NCBI RefSeq assembly: GCF_023716485.1
Contig: NZ_CP092418.1
Coordinates: 3,083,001 to 3,147,000 of the forward strand
Length of the DNA stretch: 64,000 nucleotides
Source: Microbulbifer variabilis
GTDB lineage: Bacteria; Pseudomonadota; Gammaproteobacteria; Pseudomonadales; Cellvibrionaceae
Direction of reading: 5' to 3'
In this document: one piece after another, positions 8,209-17,452 of the stretch
Numbering within the stretch: the stretch's first letter is position 1
Layout: every line of letters starts with the position of its first letter
Position numbers and translations under genes: made by a program
Notes under the pieces: generated by a model
Told to the model about the DNA's origin: nothing
Databases searched by the model: none
The model's input: only the letters and a program-made list of their open reading frames with translations

Positions 8209-8364
8209 CCCCTAGTAGCAAATTTGGGGGCCTATGCCCCCGCCATCGCGTCCACTCCCCGCACCCAAACCTAACAGTCCCTTCTGAGGCGATATCCAGC
8301 AATTTTGGTCAAGTGCCAGACACACACAAGTCCTAGAATACTTTCATTAGAAGAGGTGACAGCT

Positions 8365-9237
8365 ATGGCAGAGTATAGGGATAGGTTTGTGCAGGTACTG
8401 CACTATATTGAGGAAAACCTCAACTCCGAACTCGATATCGACAAACTCTGCCAATACACCAACTTGTCTAAATATCATTTTCACCGGCAATGCTCCGCCT
8501 TTTTTGGAATGCCGGTAATAGCCCTAATCAGGCGATTGAGATTAAAAAGGGCGGCCTATCAACTCACCTATAGAGACAAAAAGGTGGTGGATATCGCCCT
8601 GGAGAGTGGCTACGACAGCCACGAGGCCTTTGCACGAGCCTTTAAGAAACTCTTTGGCAAGAGCCCCTCAGAATTTCGCCGCGCTCCAGACTGGGAAGTT
8701 TGGCATAAGCACTATGAACCAGTTACAGCACTTAGGAGTCACTTTATGAGAAATACAGCGAAATACGAAGTAACCATTATTGAATTCCCCAAGACTCAAC
8801 TCGCCGCCATGGAACATAGAGGCCCAGCCCACCACCTGGGTGCTACTATCAAACAGTTTATCCAATGGCGGAAGGCTCAAGGGCTTTCACCACGTAATAG
8901 CAGAACTTTCAACCTGGTTTATGATGACCCAGTAACCACGCCCCCTGATCAATACAGATTTGATGTCTGCTGTACCGTGCAATACCCCATTGATGCCAGT
9001 GAAAGGAATATAGTCAACAAAGTAATTCCGGCAGGGAAATGCGCAGTCATAAGGCACTTAGGCAGTGACGATACCATTGGAGCGGCTGTTCAGCATCTAT
9101 ACTTTCATTGGTTGGATCATTCAACTTTTGCAGTTCGTGATTTCCCAATCTTTTTTGAGCGGATAAATTTTTTTCCCGAAGTACCTGAGAGTAAAATCAT
9201 TACAGATATATTTCTTCCCATAGAAGAAAATATCTAA
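8365..9237 (+). CDS. AraC-family regulator with C-terminal GyrI-like effector domain
   Basis: 290 aa from the ATG at 8365, which has GAGGTGA 5 bases upstream; the frame extends 20 codons further with only a TTG. The N-terminal ~105 residues form the double helix-turn-helix: 'IDKLCQYTNLSKYHFHRQC' and 'VVDIALESGYDSHEAFARAF' with 'GKSPSEFRR'. The C-terminal ~150 residues ('YEVTIIEFPKTQLAAMEHRG') are the GyrI-like/SOUL-type ligand-binding domain found in Rob, SoxS-like and BmrR regulators, which often binds hydrophobic cationic compounds. It probably activates efflux or stress genes, though no obvious target adjoins it: the patatin gene follows after a 126-bp gap. Confidence 0.9.
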   Translation: MAEYRDRFVQVLHYIEENLNSELDIDKLCQYTNLSKYHFHRQCSAFFGMPVIALIRRLRLKRAAYQLTYRDKKVVDIALESGYDSHEAFARAFKKLFGKSPSEFRRAPDWEVWHKHYEPVTALRSHFMRNTAKYEVTIIEFPKTQLAAMEHRGPAHHLGATIKQFIQWRKAQGLSPRNSRTFNLVYDDPVTTPPDQYRFDVCCTVQYPIDASERNIVNKVIPAGKCAVIRHLGSDDTIGAAVQHLYFHWLDHSTFAVRDFPIFFERINFFPEVPESKIITDIFLPIEENI

Positions 9238-9363
9238 CAGCAAGGGTTGAGAAAATACAATAAATATGCAGCTAAGAAGCGTTCCATAAATCACTCAAAA
9301 TAATAAAACTAATCCTACCACCTGCACTCTCTATGATATGGATTAAAGAGCACAGGTCGCCCC

Positions 9364-10530
9364 ATGAAAACCAGCCACATATCGACCATCCTGGTCGTTG
9401 TTATCATTGCTTTTGTGGGGCTATTGTATTTCTACAATTATCGCTTAACCCAGAGCATTAAATTTAACGCTTACCCGGTTACAGACGAGTTTATTAATAG
9501 CAATGACTCTCTCAAAGACAAAGATACTATTAAAATTCTGATTATAGACGGAGGGGGTATACGTGGATTAATACCACTCTATGTTATCCAATTTATAGAA
9601 CAACAGACTGGCAAGCCTATTGATGAACTATTTGATGTTTTTAGCGGAGTATCAACTGGCGCCATCATTGCCACAGGGCTCAATGTCACCCAGATACCAA
9701 ATCAAGAAGGTATCCCAGAAAAAATAGACTCAAGAACTAAAACTGAGAAAGTAATCGATATTTATAAAAATGAAAGCAGATACCTATTTTCATCACCCTG
9801 GTATCACAAATTAATGAGCGGGAATGGTTTTTTCTCGCCTCGCTTTAGCGGAGAGCGCCTACGCAACACCATCGAGAAACACTATACCGATGAAATAAAT
9901 TTCACTGATCTAAAAAATTACATCATTATACCTTCTTTCAATATACATACAGGCCAGTTACATCTGTTCAAAAACCGTGGCGAAACGGTTAACAAACTGC
10001 CAACGGACACACTGTATCAACTGGTCACCGCCGCAGCTAGCGCAGAGACCCTATACCCTCCTGTCGATTTTATAACTACTGGGCGGGATATTCGTCACCG
10101 CTATTACGCTGATGCCGCTATATACGCAAACAACCCCACCAGTATTATATTACGCGATATCATTAAAGAATTTCCGGGGAAAAACTACTATGTGTTGATT
10201 CTCGGATCCGGCACATCACCATTGGCAACAATGGAGACCAATTACAGGAACCTAAAAAGTTGGGGGAAAATTAACTGGCTTCAAGATCTTATATCCGGTG
10301 TGCAAAGGTCCATGGATGACCAACAACTATATACTCTGGAGATTGCAAGCTCTCTAAGTCCTAAAGGAAGAATCAGTTATAACTATTTAAACGTGGAAAT
10401 TATCGACCCATATGTCGATCCATTTGACTACAAATCAATCGATAAACTAAAAATTCTCGCCGATAGACTGATCAGCGAAAACCAAGTAGAGATTGATCAG
10501 GTAATCAATAACCTCAAGCAGAATGGGTAA
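9364..10530 (+). CDS. Membrane-anchored patatin-like phospholipase (copy 1)
   Basis: 388 aa. Patatin lipases use a Ser/Asp dyad to release fatty acids from lipids. Seen here: an N-terminal membrane helix (residues 6-25); the oxyanion-hole motif 'IDGGGIRGLIPL'; the nucleophile elbow 'FSGVSTGAI' (GxSxG); and 'YADAAIYANNPT', where the catalytic Asp of the usual DGG/DGA motif is followed by Ala-Ala. The anchor and the absence of a cleavage site suggest the active domain sits on one face of the inner membrane, probably periplasmic or cytoplasmic according to topology I cannot settle. A clear paralogue lies at 54413-55573 with the same architecture. No nucleotide-cyclase partner adjoins it, so it is not a CBASS effector by context. 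Confidence 0.85.
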   Translation: MKTSHISTILVVVIIAFVGLLYFYNYRLTQSIKFNAYPVTDEFINSNDSLKDKDTIKILIIDGGGIRGLIPLYVIQFIEQQTGKPIDELFDVFSGVSTGAIIATGLNVTQIPNQEGIPEKIDSRTKTEKVIDIYKNESRYLFSSPWYHKLMSGNGFFSPRFSGERLRNTIEKHYTDEINFTDLKNYIIIPSFNIHTGQLHLFKNRGETVNKLPTDTLYQLVTAAASAETLYPPVDFITTGRDIRHRYYADAAIYANNPTSIILRDIIKEFPGKNYYVLILGSGTSPLATMETNYRNLKSWGKINWLQDLISGVQRSMDDQQLYTLEIASSLSPKGRISYNYLNVEIIDPYVDPFDYKSIDKLKILADRLISENQVEIDQVINNLKQNG

Positions 10531-10629
10531 TTATTACTCTAAAACACCTTCCACACAGGTATAGTTTGCTTTTCATCACGGTCAACATTACTGTTTCCCG
10601 GTGAGACATTCACAGATGCGACAATCAGT

Positions 10630-10911
10630 ATGGCAACTGGAAAATTGACGCTGGTAATATGCATGCTCCTAGTGTTTTTAGGAGCCTCCTCACTCTCCTT
10701 GGCGAGGAGCCTCAATGAGCAGGAGGCCCGCAAAAGATGCCTGCGAACCTGCAAGCATGTTTACTATCGGTGCCTTAAAAATAACCGGGAGATTCCAGCC
10801 GACTGTGTTAGCGATAAGAGATTCTGTGATTTTATTTGCTATGACGATGATCTCTATTATCGCGAGCGGGACTACCTAAAGCGACTCCATAGGCGCAACC
10901 GCTGGTATTAA
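10630..10911 (+). CDS. Small secreted Cys-rich protein, uncharacterised
   Basis: 93 aa. A clean signal peptide (hydrophobic residues 7-24, cleavage likely after 'SLA') leaves about 67 residues with six Cys in the pattern C-x3-C-x6-C-x10-C-x6-C-x3-C, consistent with three disulfides, followed by a very Arg/Tyr/Asp-rich tail ('YYRERDYLKRLHRRNRWY'). I recognise no family. The symmetric Cys spacing (3, then 6, 10, 6, then 3) is that of a helical hairpin stapled by CxxxC pairs. It follows the patatin gene by 100 bp on the same strand. No ribosome site is evident, so the start rests on the signal peptide. Confidence 0.55.
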   Translation: MATGKLTLVICMLLVFLGASSLSLARSLNEQEARKRCLRTCKHVYYRCLKNNREIPADCVSDKRFCDFICYDDDLYYRERDYLKRLHRRNRWY

Positions 10912-11037
10912 TGATTGATTCTGGGGCAGATCTCAAGACATAGAGATAAGAGGGATTAAATAGATAAATTAAAGAACCAACATTCTCAAACCCCTGATGC
11001 CTTACACTGCCCTTGCACACCCAGGCAACAAACCACT

Positions 11038-11622
11038 TTAAAATTGCAATATTCCAATCAGTTCTCCTGAAGCATTTTTAGAGTTCAACTTTTGGACAGA
11101 GCGCACAAAGTAACCAGAGTGACTTTCTAACACATTAAGCCTTATAGTATCTCCCGCCTCAACCGAGTCAAAGAAACGTTGATTTACACATGTAGAGTAA
11201 GGCTGACCATAATCAATACTATAGCAAGTATGCCCCAAGCGACCTGTCCTCACCCCTTTACGGGTAACAACCTGCTCAAAGCTAGCCTCTTCGCCAAACG
11301 TATTTGTATAGTATGCGGGGATAGCATAATACACCGCTCCCCAAGTCAGCCCATAAGAAATTAAATACCACAGAACCCAGTAAATACCCCGAATAACAAT
11401 ATTCGAGCGGATTATCTTGTTTGAGGGGTGCTTATCCAGGAGAGCAGGTAGAACCCAAATCGCAGCCAAAAGCCAAACAATTACACCACCATAGCCTGGA
11501 TTCTCATAGAACTGGTATCTACCAACGCTGGCAGAACCCATCAATAAAAGCACTATCGTCATGGATACCAGGGTATAAACTTTTTCTTTGCCACTGGCCC
11601 CCTCACGAAAAACAAAACTCAC
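11038..11622 (-). CDS. Uncharacterised membrane protein
   Basis: 194 aa, GTG start with GAGG nine bases upstream. Three hydrophobic helices are visible (about residues 14-33, 44-60 and 80-103), followed by a soluble C-terminal domain of about 90 residues containing 'GHTCYSIDYGQPYSTCVNQRFF', with two Cys that could form a disulfide. It has no recognised family or catalytic motif. The gene stands alone, about 210 bp downstream of the next minus-strand gene. The layout of a few helices plus a small beta-rich tail resembles NfeD/DUF-type membrane proteins only loosely. Confidence 0.55.
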   Translation of the reverse strand: MSFVFREGASGKEKVYTLVSMTIVLLLMGSASVGRYQFYENPGYGGVIVWLLAAIWVLPALLDKHPSNKIIRSNIVIRGIYWVLWYLISYGLTWGAVYYAIPAYYTNTFGEEASFEQVVTRKGVRTGRLGHTCYSIDYGQPYSTCVNQRFFDSVEAGDTIRLNVLESHSGYFVRSVQKLNSKNASGELIGILQF

Positions 11623-11834
11623 AAGCTAAACCTCATCAAGAAGCAATAAAAAATATAATCGGCAATCAAGACTACCTGCCCAACCCAACAAACTGGCCGC
11701 AAGGAAAGCAATTTTTACAGCGTTATTAGTGCAGATATAAGAGAAAGAATACAACTCTATTTTTAACAGCGGAACGGTAGAAAAATATAAAGCCGGGAAG
11801 CTAATAGTTAAACATCAGCCTCCCTAAAAACGCT

Positions 11835-12425
11835 CTAAGCATCCAGAAAGCTATTAATGGCTGTAATACCTTTATAAGCCATAACCCCCGCCTGACGTAT
11901 AATCGTCTCTTTGTACTTGCTGAAGGTGGCACTTTCAGCCAAGCGATGATCTATACAGCTCATCATATTAATAACCTTAGCAGTGTGGCTCTTGTAGATC
12001 AGGGGCCCCTGAACCACAGAATAACCAAAACTTTTTAGTCCGATTAGCTCTCTACCGGTCACCCTAAAAATACGATCCAGAGGATCACCACTCTTAAAGT
12101 CTTTATTAGCAATAGTCGAGGAAGTCGGCCGGGAAACCAGCTCCACCTCAGCTTTGGCGTGTACGGCTCCCAATATCCATGCGTCATTCAAAATAATTGA
12201 CCAGGTTTTTGTTCTCAACACCGAGCCGTTATCTCTTGAATTGGTTGGCCCAAAAACCTTTAATGCCTCATGCAAATTTTCAATACTACCAGCGACGATC
12301 TTTCCATCCTTAGTGGTGGCAGCATTATTGTAAACCTGCCAGCAAGCTTCGATATGTTGCGCGGTACGATCGGCCGGATTCAAAAGCCCCTCGATCTCTT
12401 TTTTGAAATCACTTTCGATATACAT
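11835..12425 (-). CDS. Uncharacterised cytoplasmic protein
   Basis: 196 aa, ATG with AAGGA seven bases upstream. No signal peptide or membrane helix. The sequence is a plausible mixed alpha/beta fold with 'KTWSIILNDAWILGAVHAKAEVELVSRP' in the middle and 'GRELIGLKSFGYSVVQG' afterwards, but I cannot link it to a named family or predict an activity. It lies between two uncharacterised minus-strand genes and shows no sign of being part of a tight operon. Confidence 0.55.
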   Translation of the reverse strand: MYIESDFKKEIEGLLNPADRTAQHIEACWQVYNNAATTKDGKIVAGSIENLHEALKVFGPTNSRDNGSVLRTKTWSIILNDAWILGAVHAKAEVELVSRPTSSTIANKDFKSGDPLDRIFRVTGRELIGLKSFGYSVVQGPLIYKSHTAKVINMMSCIDHRLAESATFSKYKETIIRQAGVMAYKGITAINSFLDA

Positions 12426-13075
12426 ATATAGTCCTTTAAATCTATAAGGGAAAAATTCCAGATAGTGCGGCCACCTTATGTATTAAATGCCGAGGCCAAT
12501 AGTTTCCCGCCCCACAAGAGCCCATTCCTTTCATATGGGTTCTGCCACAAGAACCTGAACACCAGTACCAAATAATATTGCCCTGACCAATCACCAAACC
12601 AGTAGCTTTTGTGAAGAGCTAGGTATAGCCACAACATGTCAGAATTGACAAATGTAACCTTTTTCGAGATTACCTGCTTACCTTTGAATGTCAACATCCT
12701 TAATGATTTTTATTAGGGCAACTAGAAGAGGCTCACACTTTTTTCTATTGAACCCCTTCTCCCCCTAAAGCCTGCCATGTGGATTTTGATAAAATTTATG
12801 ATCAGGTAAATCTCAGAAGCACAAACCAAAATCCTCAAGTACCATTTGTCTATGCAACACAAATAGCACAAGGATACCAAGTGGAAAATTGCTAACGAAT
12901 ATAGCCCCGCATCACTAATGACATTGGATCATAAATGTGGGCCCAGACCCTAAAAATTTATCGACTGACATACAGGGAATATAAACTGAAAATGTAAAAG
13001 AAGCCCAGAAAAGCTGGGGGCCAAAAATCTGAACCCTGGCAGGAATTAACAATGCACCCCATACTTCGCACTCCA
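12426..13075. other. Gene-poor interval of about 650 bp
   Basis: A 73-codon minus-strand frame (12476-12697) is Trp/Leu-rich with no ribosome site or recognisable motif and is probably chance. No tRNA, hairpin terminator or repeat stands out. I see nothing else in it. Confidence 0.4.
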
Positions 13076-13378
13076 CTAAGTATGCTTTTCATAGCCAGCT
13101 ATAATCGTTGTACTAAGAACCGACAACTCAAAATACTTTTTCTTTACAGCCGTATATTTAGGACTGGAGAAAAAGTCATTCATTATCTGCTCAGATGGAA
13201 ACCTGATTGTAAACACACGATTTATTTTAAAATTACTCTCAGACTTCAACACCTCTGACACCCTAAAATCATAGCCAAACGAACCACCATAAGACTCCAA
13301 TATAGGCCTCATAGCGTTACGATATACTTGGTAGACATCATCATTACTGACATCCAAACCTACTAGCATCTCATACAT
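13076..13378 (-). CDS. DUF1330-family small protein
   Basis: 100 aa, ATG with a GGAG site seven bases upstream. The layout matches the DUF1330 dimeric alpha/beta-barrel: 'YQVYRNAMRPILESYGGSFG' (helix then the YGG turn), a strand ending 'VFTIRFPSEQIMNDFFSSPKYT', and a final 'IIAGYE' strand. DUF1330 proteins share the ferredoxin-like fold of monooxygenases such as ActVA-Orf6, but their reactions are mostly unknown. It is a single gene with no operon partner in reach. Confidence 0.7.
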   Translation of the reverse strand: MYEMLVGLDVSNDDVYQVYRNAMRPILESYGGSFGYDFRVSEVLKSESNFKINRVFTIRFPSEQIMNDFFSSPKYTAVKKKYFELSVLSTTIIAGYEKHT

Positions 13379-13476
13379 TTCAGTACTCCAAATCCAACCT
13401 TCGATTACTCTCTGGGTGATACATTTATCCCAAGGAACTTGGCTAATGGATAACTAGTCTCTCCCCTAAACCAAAA

Positions 13477-13908
13477 TCATAAACGTTTCGCTTTACACCA
13501 AGCATAATAGGATTTTGCATTGCGTCCCAAATACATACTGCTGCACCAACAAGCCAGAAAGCCCCCAGGAATTAATAAGAGGGTGGTATTCCCTTCCTGA
13601 GAACCCAGATATAGTAAAAACACTATACTAGCCAGCACAGAGAGAAGTGATACAGCTCTATACAAAGGATTATCAAAAGCCAGTAATAAAGCGGCCGCTA
13701 AATAACTAGCAGGTATGCCAATGAGCACCCAATGCTCCCACGAGGCCGCATAAAAATACACCATAGCGCTCCCGAGTACGGCAAGTAAGAACTGCAAAAA
13801 CTCCCAAGCTACTAAATATTTCGGCTTCCGTATCAGCTCACCGGATATATTTTTAATCCAGGGATACTGATCCTCTCCACGATTAAAATTTCGAAATCGG
13901 ATTTTCAT
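13477..13908 (-). CDS. Uncharacterised four-helix membrane protein
   Basis: 143 aa. A soluble N-terminal segment of about 28 residues is followed by four predicted membrane helices (roughly 33-52, 60-80, 84-101 and 108-126) and a short Lys/Arg-rich tail ('RNAKSYYAWCKAKRL'), which would sit in the cytoplasm by the positive-inside rule. No family recognised. The start has no clear ribosome site. It lies about 100 bp upstream of the DUF1330 gene on the same strand. Confidence 0.5.
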   Translation of the reverse strand: MKIRFRNFNRGEDQYPWIKNISGELIRKPKYLVAWEFLQFLLAVLGSAMVYFYAASWEHWVLIGIPASYLAAALLLAFDNPLYRAVSLLSVLASIVFLLYLGSQEGNTTLLLIPGGFLACWCSSMYLGRNAKSYYAWCKAKRL

Positions 13909-14292
13909 CAGTGTTGTGTGTCAAGTTCGGTACAAATGGCCATTGATGGATCCTAACTAGAATTTTCTCATTAGAGACAATCCCAGCCGATATTTATTCT
14001 AGCTTATCGGCCAAGATTGAAAACAAATAAATTAATATAAATTCGTGAACTTAGAGAATGGTAGCCCTCCAAGCCCGAAGACCAAAACACAATACATAGG
14101 GAATTGTTTCAATGATTACTAAAAATTCCACCACAGACCGGGCGATACTCAGCCCGATCAAAAGTAAGTAAAACCTTAACGTTTAATTGAAATGTAGTCT
14201 TTTCTTACTGTATGGAAAATTCTTCAGAGCCAAAGGCAAAGTTACCAGAGGCTCCTTGAATTTATTGAAGTTGCAAGTTAAATCTAGGCTTT
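13909..14292. other. Intergenic interval
   Basis: About 380 bp, AT-rich. It contains only a short plus-strand frame that overlaps the end of the next gene and looks spurious. No hairpin or repeat noticed. Confidence 0.4.
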
Positions 14293-16944
14293 TTAATTAT
14301 TGTGACGTCTTCGTTCAAGCTGAAATTGGTATAAAGAATCTATCGCTAATTCATCTGCCCTATTCTCCATGAGAATAAGATCTTTTACTTCGTGACTCCC
14401 GAAATATTTCTCACTATTATACCGGCCAACGCTTCCTTCTCCCCTTGTTCCTACAATCGCGCCCAAACCATTTAAAGAATCTGAAAGCACGATCCAAGGT
14501 GAATTTTGCCAACGCATTTGATAAGGATCTTTACTCGCCTTATTAAACCAAAAAGTATCCTGCCTATACTGTTTGCCTTCAATATTCCAAAAGATTGATT
14601 GTACAGAAGTTCTTCCAGCTTCGCGGCCAGGTCCTCCAGATGCAGAACGTGCTATCGAAATTAGAAAATCATTTGTTAAACTCACAGAGTCCACCAAATT
14701 GGACTGGCTAAACCACATATGAAAATCATTGCCCAACTGGAAATCATGCATCTCAGAGCCATCTCTATAATAACTTCCGCTAGCAACTGCTCCGAATTTA
14801 CTGTTATATATAACATTGCCTGAACTAAAACTTTTTGAGATGCTAAAACCATGTCGATAATTTTTAGCCTCTACATTACTCAGTAAGCAATCATTAGCAT
14901 TCATTAAAGTGAAAGCATAGCCATTTCCACCCTCTCCTAGATATTGAGAATTATTTATTTTCACATCTTTAATAGTTATGTTTTTAGAGCTATTGATAAC
15001 TATCCCATTAGAAAGATAGTTAAATGATTCTCCGTCGAGCACGGGGTCAAATGTACTGACTGATTTTACCCAGCCATCAATTAAATAATTTAAATTAATC
15101 AAGCTTGAATTGTGAACATAATAAGCTGGATTACCCTTAGTATTGTAATCATCATTTTTAAATCCTTCACTTTTTTGATAAACATAACTGACCCCCTGGT
15201 CGTCTTGTAATGGCATATTACTAATTGATAGGTCTTCAATTCCAATATTTTTCACATGGGCCTTAGCTTTATATGCAATCGCACCAGAACTTACAGCTAA
15301 TGAATAGCGGATAGGACTGTCTAGTGTTACGGAGTTTCCCTGTATATTTTCTATACGCCTTAAAAAGCCGACACCTTGAACCCAATAGTGATATTCGTAT
15401 GACCTTTGTGGTGTCAACTCTATTTTTGCCCGATATTGTGTGTAATCTCCATTTTCATCTGCCCCCCAAAATCTCCACCAAGAGGCAGCTGCATGTGAGT
15501 TTATGAAATCCCGTGTTGCAAAAGATCTAACAACGATAAAGTCACCCCTTTTCAAGGAGTTTCCATTATAATTCAGGGAACCATCATCTGGATTGTAAGT
15601 TCCTTCTAGTTCGATTGTGTTTTTAACTCCAAAAACACTTTTTGCTAGTGGAATCGGTCTAGTATCGACTATTATCCTTTCTTCACCTAACTGTTGATTA
15701 AGGCTTGCCCAGTATTGATTTCCATTTTTTGGCTTTACACCAATTATACTTCTCCTTCTCATGGAGTAGTCTTCTTCTAGGTTACCAATAGCAGATTGAG
15801 TGCCCAAAATCTTAGTTTTATTTACCCCACCTCCTTTTAATACAATGTCATCACCCCATATCCAAATCACTTGATTTAAAGATATTACTCCGGAGTTTTC
15901 ATAGTGACTTATCCAAGCTGGGTCTTTAGTCACTGCATTTTCATTCCAAAAATGTCTCGCATTTTTAAAATACTTTTGAGCCTCTTTAAGACTCACTTGA
16001 TATGGTTCACTGTTACTCTTGGCGGGAAGATAAACATAATGCTGTTGACCCGTAGTACGCGCTAGAATAATTGCATGATCAATCGCTTTTTGAATGGCTA
16101 TTGTATCGTCCTGCTCATCGCCAATGCCACGATAGTCATTTACATTAAGAACATCGGAATCTAGATCTTTCACGACTCTTGTGGGAATATTTAAACCCCG
16201 CTTATATCCGGCATATGAAAAGTCCTGTACAATTAAATCCTCTTTAAACTTCAGACTGGATTGATCGCGGGTCACTAATTCATGAATTACATTATTATCA
16301 CCTAGCTTGATATTAAGTTTAGGTTTAAATTCACTCGTTCCGGCTTCCAGTGAAGCTATATGCACCCAATGGTTCGCAGTAGATCCACTAATTTCATTTA
16401 GCTTAAGCCTAAGAACGACCTCGTTTGTTTTGGTATTTTCAATTTGCCAATTTATTTCTTCGGTCACATCAAAGGAGTACCACTTCTTTGCTTTATCTAC
16501 ATGTAATCTATTACGAAAATAGGAGGCTTCTCTGCCTAGATTATCCCAGCTTGAATTTTCATCAAGCTTGTCGAAGTTACTTTTGTAGAGTTCAATATAC
16601 TTTTCAGTCCCGACTCCTGCACTAGAAACATATATCTTCAGTTCGGCTTTTTCTACTGGATAATTAGTCTCTGAAAATTTAAATTTTAAATATATTTCTC
16701 TTTGAAATTCATCAGATGATGCCCACTTTGCCATCAGAACAGGTTCCGAGTAGTAGGTGTCGCTAGCATAGTTTCCGCCGCGTATATAAGTATCAAAGAC
16801 TGGAAACAGAACTCCCGTACCATTTTTTACATTTATCTCAGTGTAATCTCTGCCGTGAGATACTTGACAAAACAAAAAAGCAGATGCCAGCAATTGACAC
16901 AAGAAAATTTTAGCGAATCTGAATGTGATACAATTTTTTTTCAC
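14293..16944 (-). CDS. Secreted protein with DNRLRE/CBM96-type module and parallel beta-helix (candidate polysaccharide-active enzyme)
   Basis: 883 aa, GTG start with GAGGAAA nine bases upstream. Signal peptide in residues 1-32. Residues ~40-215 look like the DNRLRE/disaggregatase-related module, now classed as CBM96 ('FDTYIRGGNYASDTYY' and 'IYLKFKF' are typical). Then comes a pectate-lyase-3-like beta-helix whose first turn 'DYRGIGDEQDDTIAIQKAID' is the usual entry motif, with later rungs such as 'NGIVINSSKNITIKDVKI' and 'SNVEAKNYRHGFSISKSFS'. Such proteins are extracellular lyases or hydrolases of algal or bacterial polysaccharides; the substrate and catalytic residues cannot be read by eye. 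The gene is isolated, with no sugar transporter or other CAZyme adjacent. Confidence 0.7.
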   Translation of the reverse strand: MKKNCITFRFAKIFLCQLLASAFLFCQVSHGRDYTEINVKNGTGVLFPVFDTYIRGGNYASDTYYSEPVLMAKWASSDEFQREIYLKFKFSETNYPVEKAELKIYVSSAGVGTEKYIELYKSNFDKLDENSSWDNLGREASYFRNRLHVDKAKKWYSFDVTEEINWQIENTKTNEVVLRLKLNEISGSTANHWVHIASLEAGTSEFKPKLNIKLGDNNVIHELVTRDQSSLKFKEDLIVQDFSYAGYKRGLNIPTRVVKDLDSDVLNVNDYRGIGDEQDDTIAIQKAIDHAIILARTTGQQHYVYLPAKSNSEPYQVSLKEAQKYFKNARHFWNENAVTKDPAWISHYENSGVISLNQVIWIWGDDIVLKGGGVNKTKILGTQSAIGNLEEDYSMRRRSIIGVKPKNGNQYWASLNQQLGEERIIVDTRPIPLAKSVFGVKNTIELEGTYNPDDGSLNYNGNSLKRGDFIVVRSFATRDFINSHAAASWWRFWGADENGDYTQYRAKIELTPQRSYEYHYWVQGVGFLRRIENIQGNSVTLDSPIRYSLAVSSGAIAYKAKAHVKNIGIEDLSISNMPLQDDQGVSYVYQKSEGFKNDDYNTKGNPAYYVHNSSLINLNYLIDGWVKSVSTFDPVLDGESFNYLSNGIVINSSKNITIKDVKINNSQYLGEGGNGYAFTLMNANDCLLSNVEAKNYRHGFSISKSFSSGNVIYNSKFGAVASGSYYRDGSEMHDFQLGNDFHMWFSQSNLVDSVSLTNDFLISIARSASGGPGREAGRTSVQSIFWNIEGKQYRQDTFWFNKASKDPYQMRWQNSPWIVLSDSLNGLGAIVGTRGEGSVGRYNSEKYFGSHEVKDLILMENRADELAIDSLYQFQLERRRHNN

Positions 16945-17070
16945 TTTAAAATGTTTCCTCGAAAAATTGTGATAGTTGAGATAATAACAAGAGAAGCAGA
17001 CCTTCGCTGATTTTCAATTAATAAATGATGTCTGATCAGAATGGCACTAAGCTAAGCCGTAGTAGTTCAG

Positions 17071-17121
17071 ACTTGACCTGACAATTACCAGTTTTTCAGA
17101 AGGTACTCTATCAGGTCAAGT
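17071..17121. repeat. 11-bp inverted repeat at the end of the IS481-type remnant
   Basis: ACTTGACCTGA (17071-17081) and TCAGGTCAAGT (17111-17121) are exact inverted copies 29 bp apart. The inner copy contains the transposase stop codon and the outer one probably belongs to the terminal inverted repeat of the element. Confidence 0.55.
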
Positions 17122-17371
17122 TTAGCTTACGAATATTTTCCTTTCTGGTCTTTTTATCCTTTCCAAGGGGTGTCATCGGTATACTGCCACAACACTTTTT
17201 AGCCTGATCAGTGCGGCTATTATTATAATATGTCAGTCATTGGACCAGTTCCTTTTGTAGCTCTTCTATGGATTCATAGATCTTACAATCCAATGAAAGC
17301 TGAAAGAATTCTTGTGAAATGGTTTTATGGAAGCGCTCAAAGATACTATTCGTTTGTGGAAGTCTAGCTTT
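17111..17371 (-). pseudogene. IS481/IS3-type transposase, C-terminal remnant
   Basis: 87 codons in a single frame match the end of the DDE transposase: 'KARLPQTNSIFERFHKTI', then 'IYESIEELQKEL', 'YYNNSRTDQ' and a basic tail, corresponding to the family's TKARTPQTNG-ERFHKT, SLEELQ and YNxxRTHQG block around the catalytic Glu. One codon (45th) is TGA where the family has Trp. The frame is cut off exactly where an IS66-type end (GTAAGCG) starts at 17372, so the rest of the gene was separated by insertion of the second element and is not found in the window. Confidence 0.75.
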
Positions 17372-17452
17372 GTAAGCGATCTTACTTGGTCATGAGTAAG
17401 GATTCCATTTGAGACACCCAAGCTGGATATTAAAAGATAGCAGTACAACAGA

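Noticed and set aside
9364-10530. Patatin as a CBASS-type (CapV) antiphage effector.
   Set aside because: No nucleotide cyclase or HORMA/TRIP13-type gene adjoins either copy, and both carry a membrane anchor that CapV lacks.
12476-12697. 73-codon minus-strand frame.
   Set aside because: Trp/Leu-rich composition, no ribosome site, no similarity recognised; likely chance.
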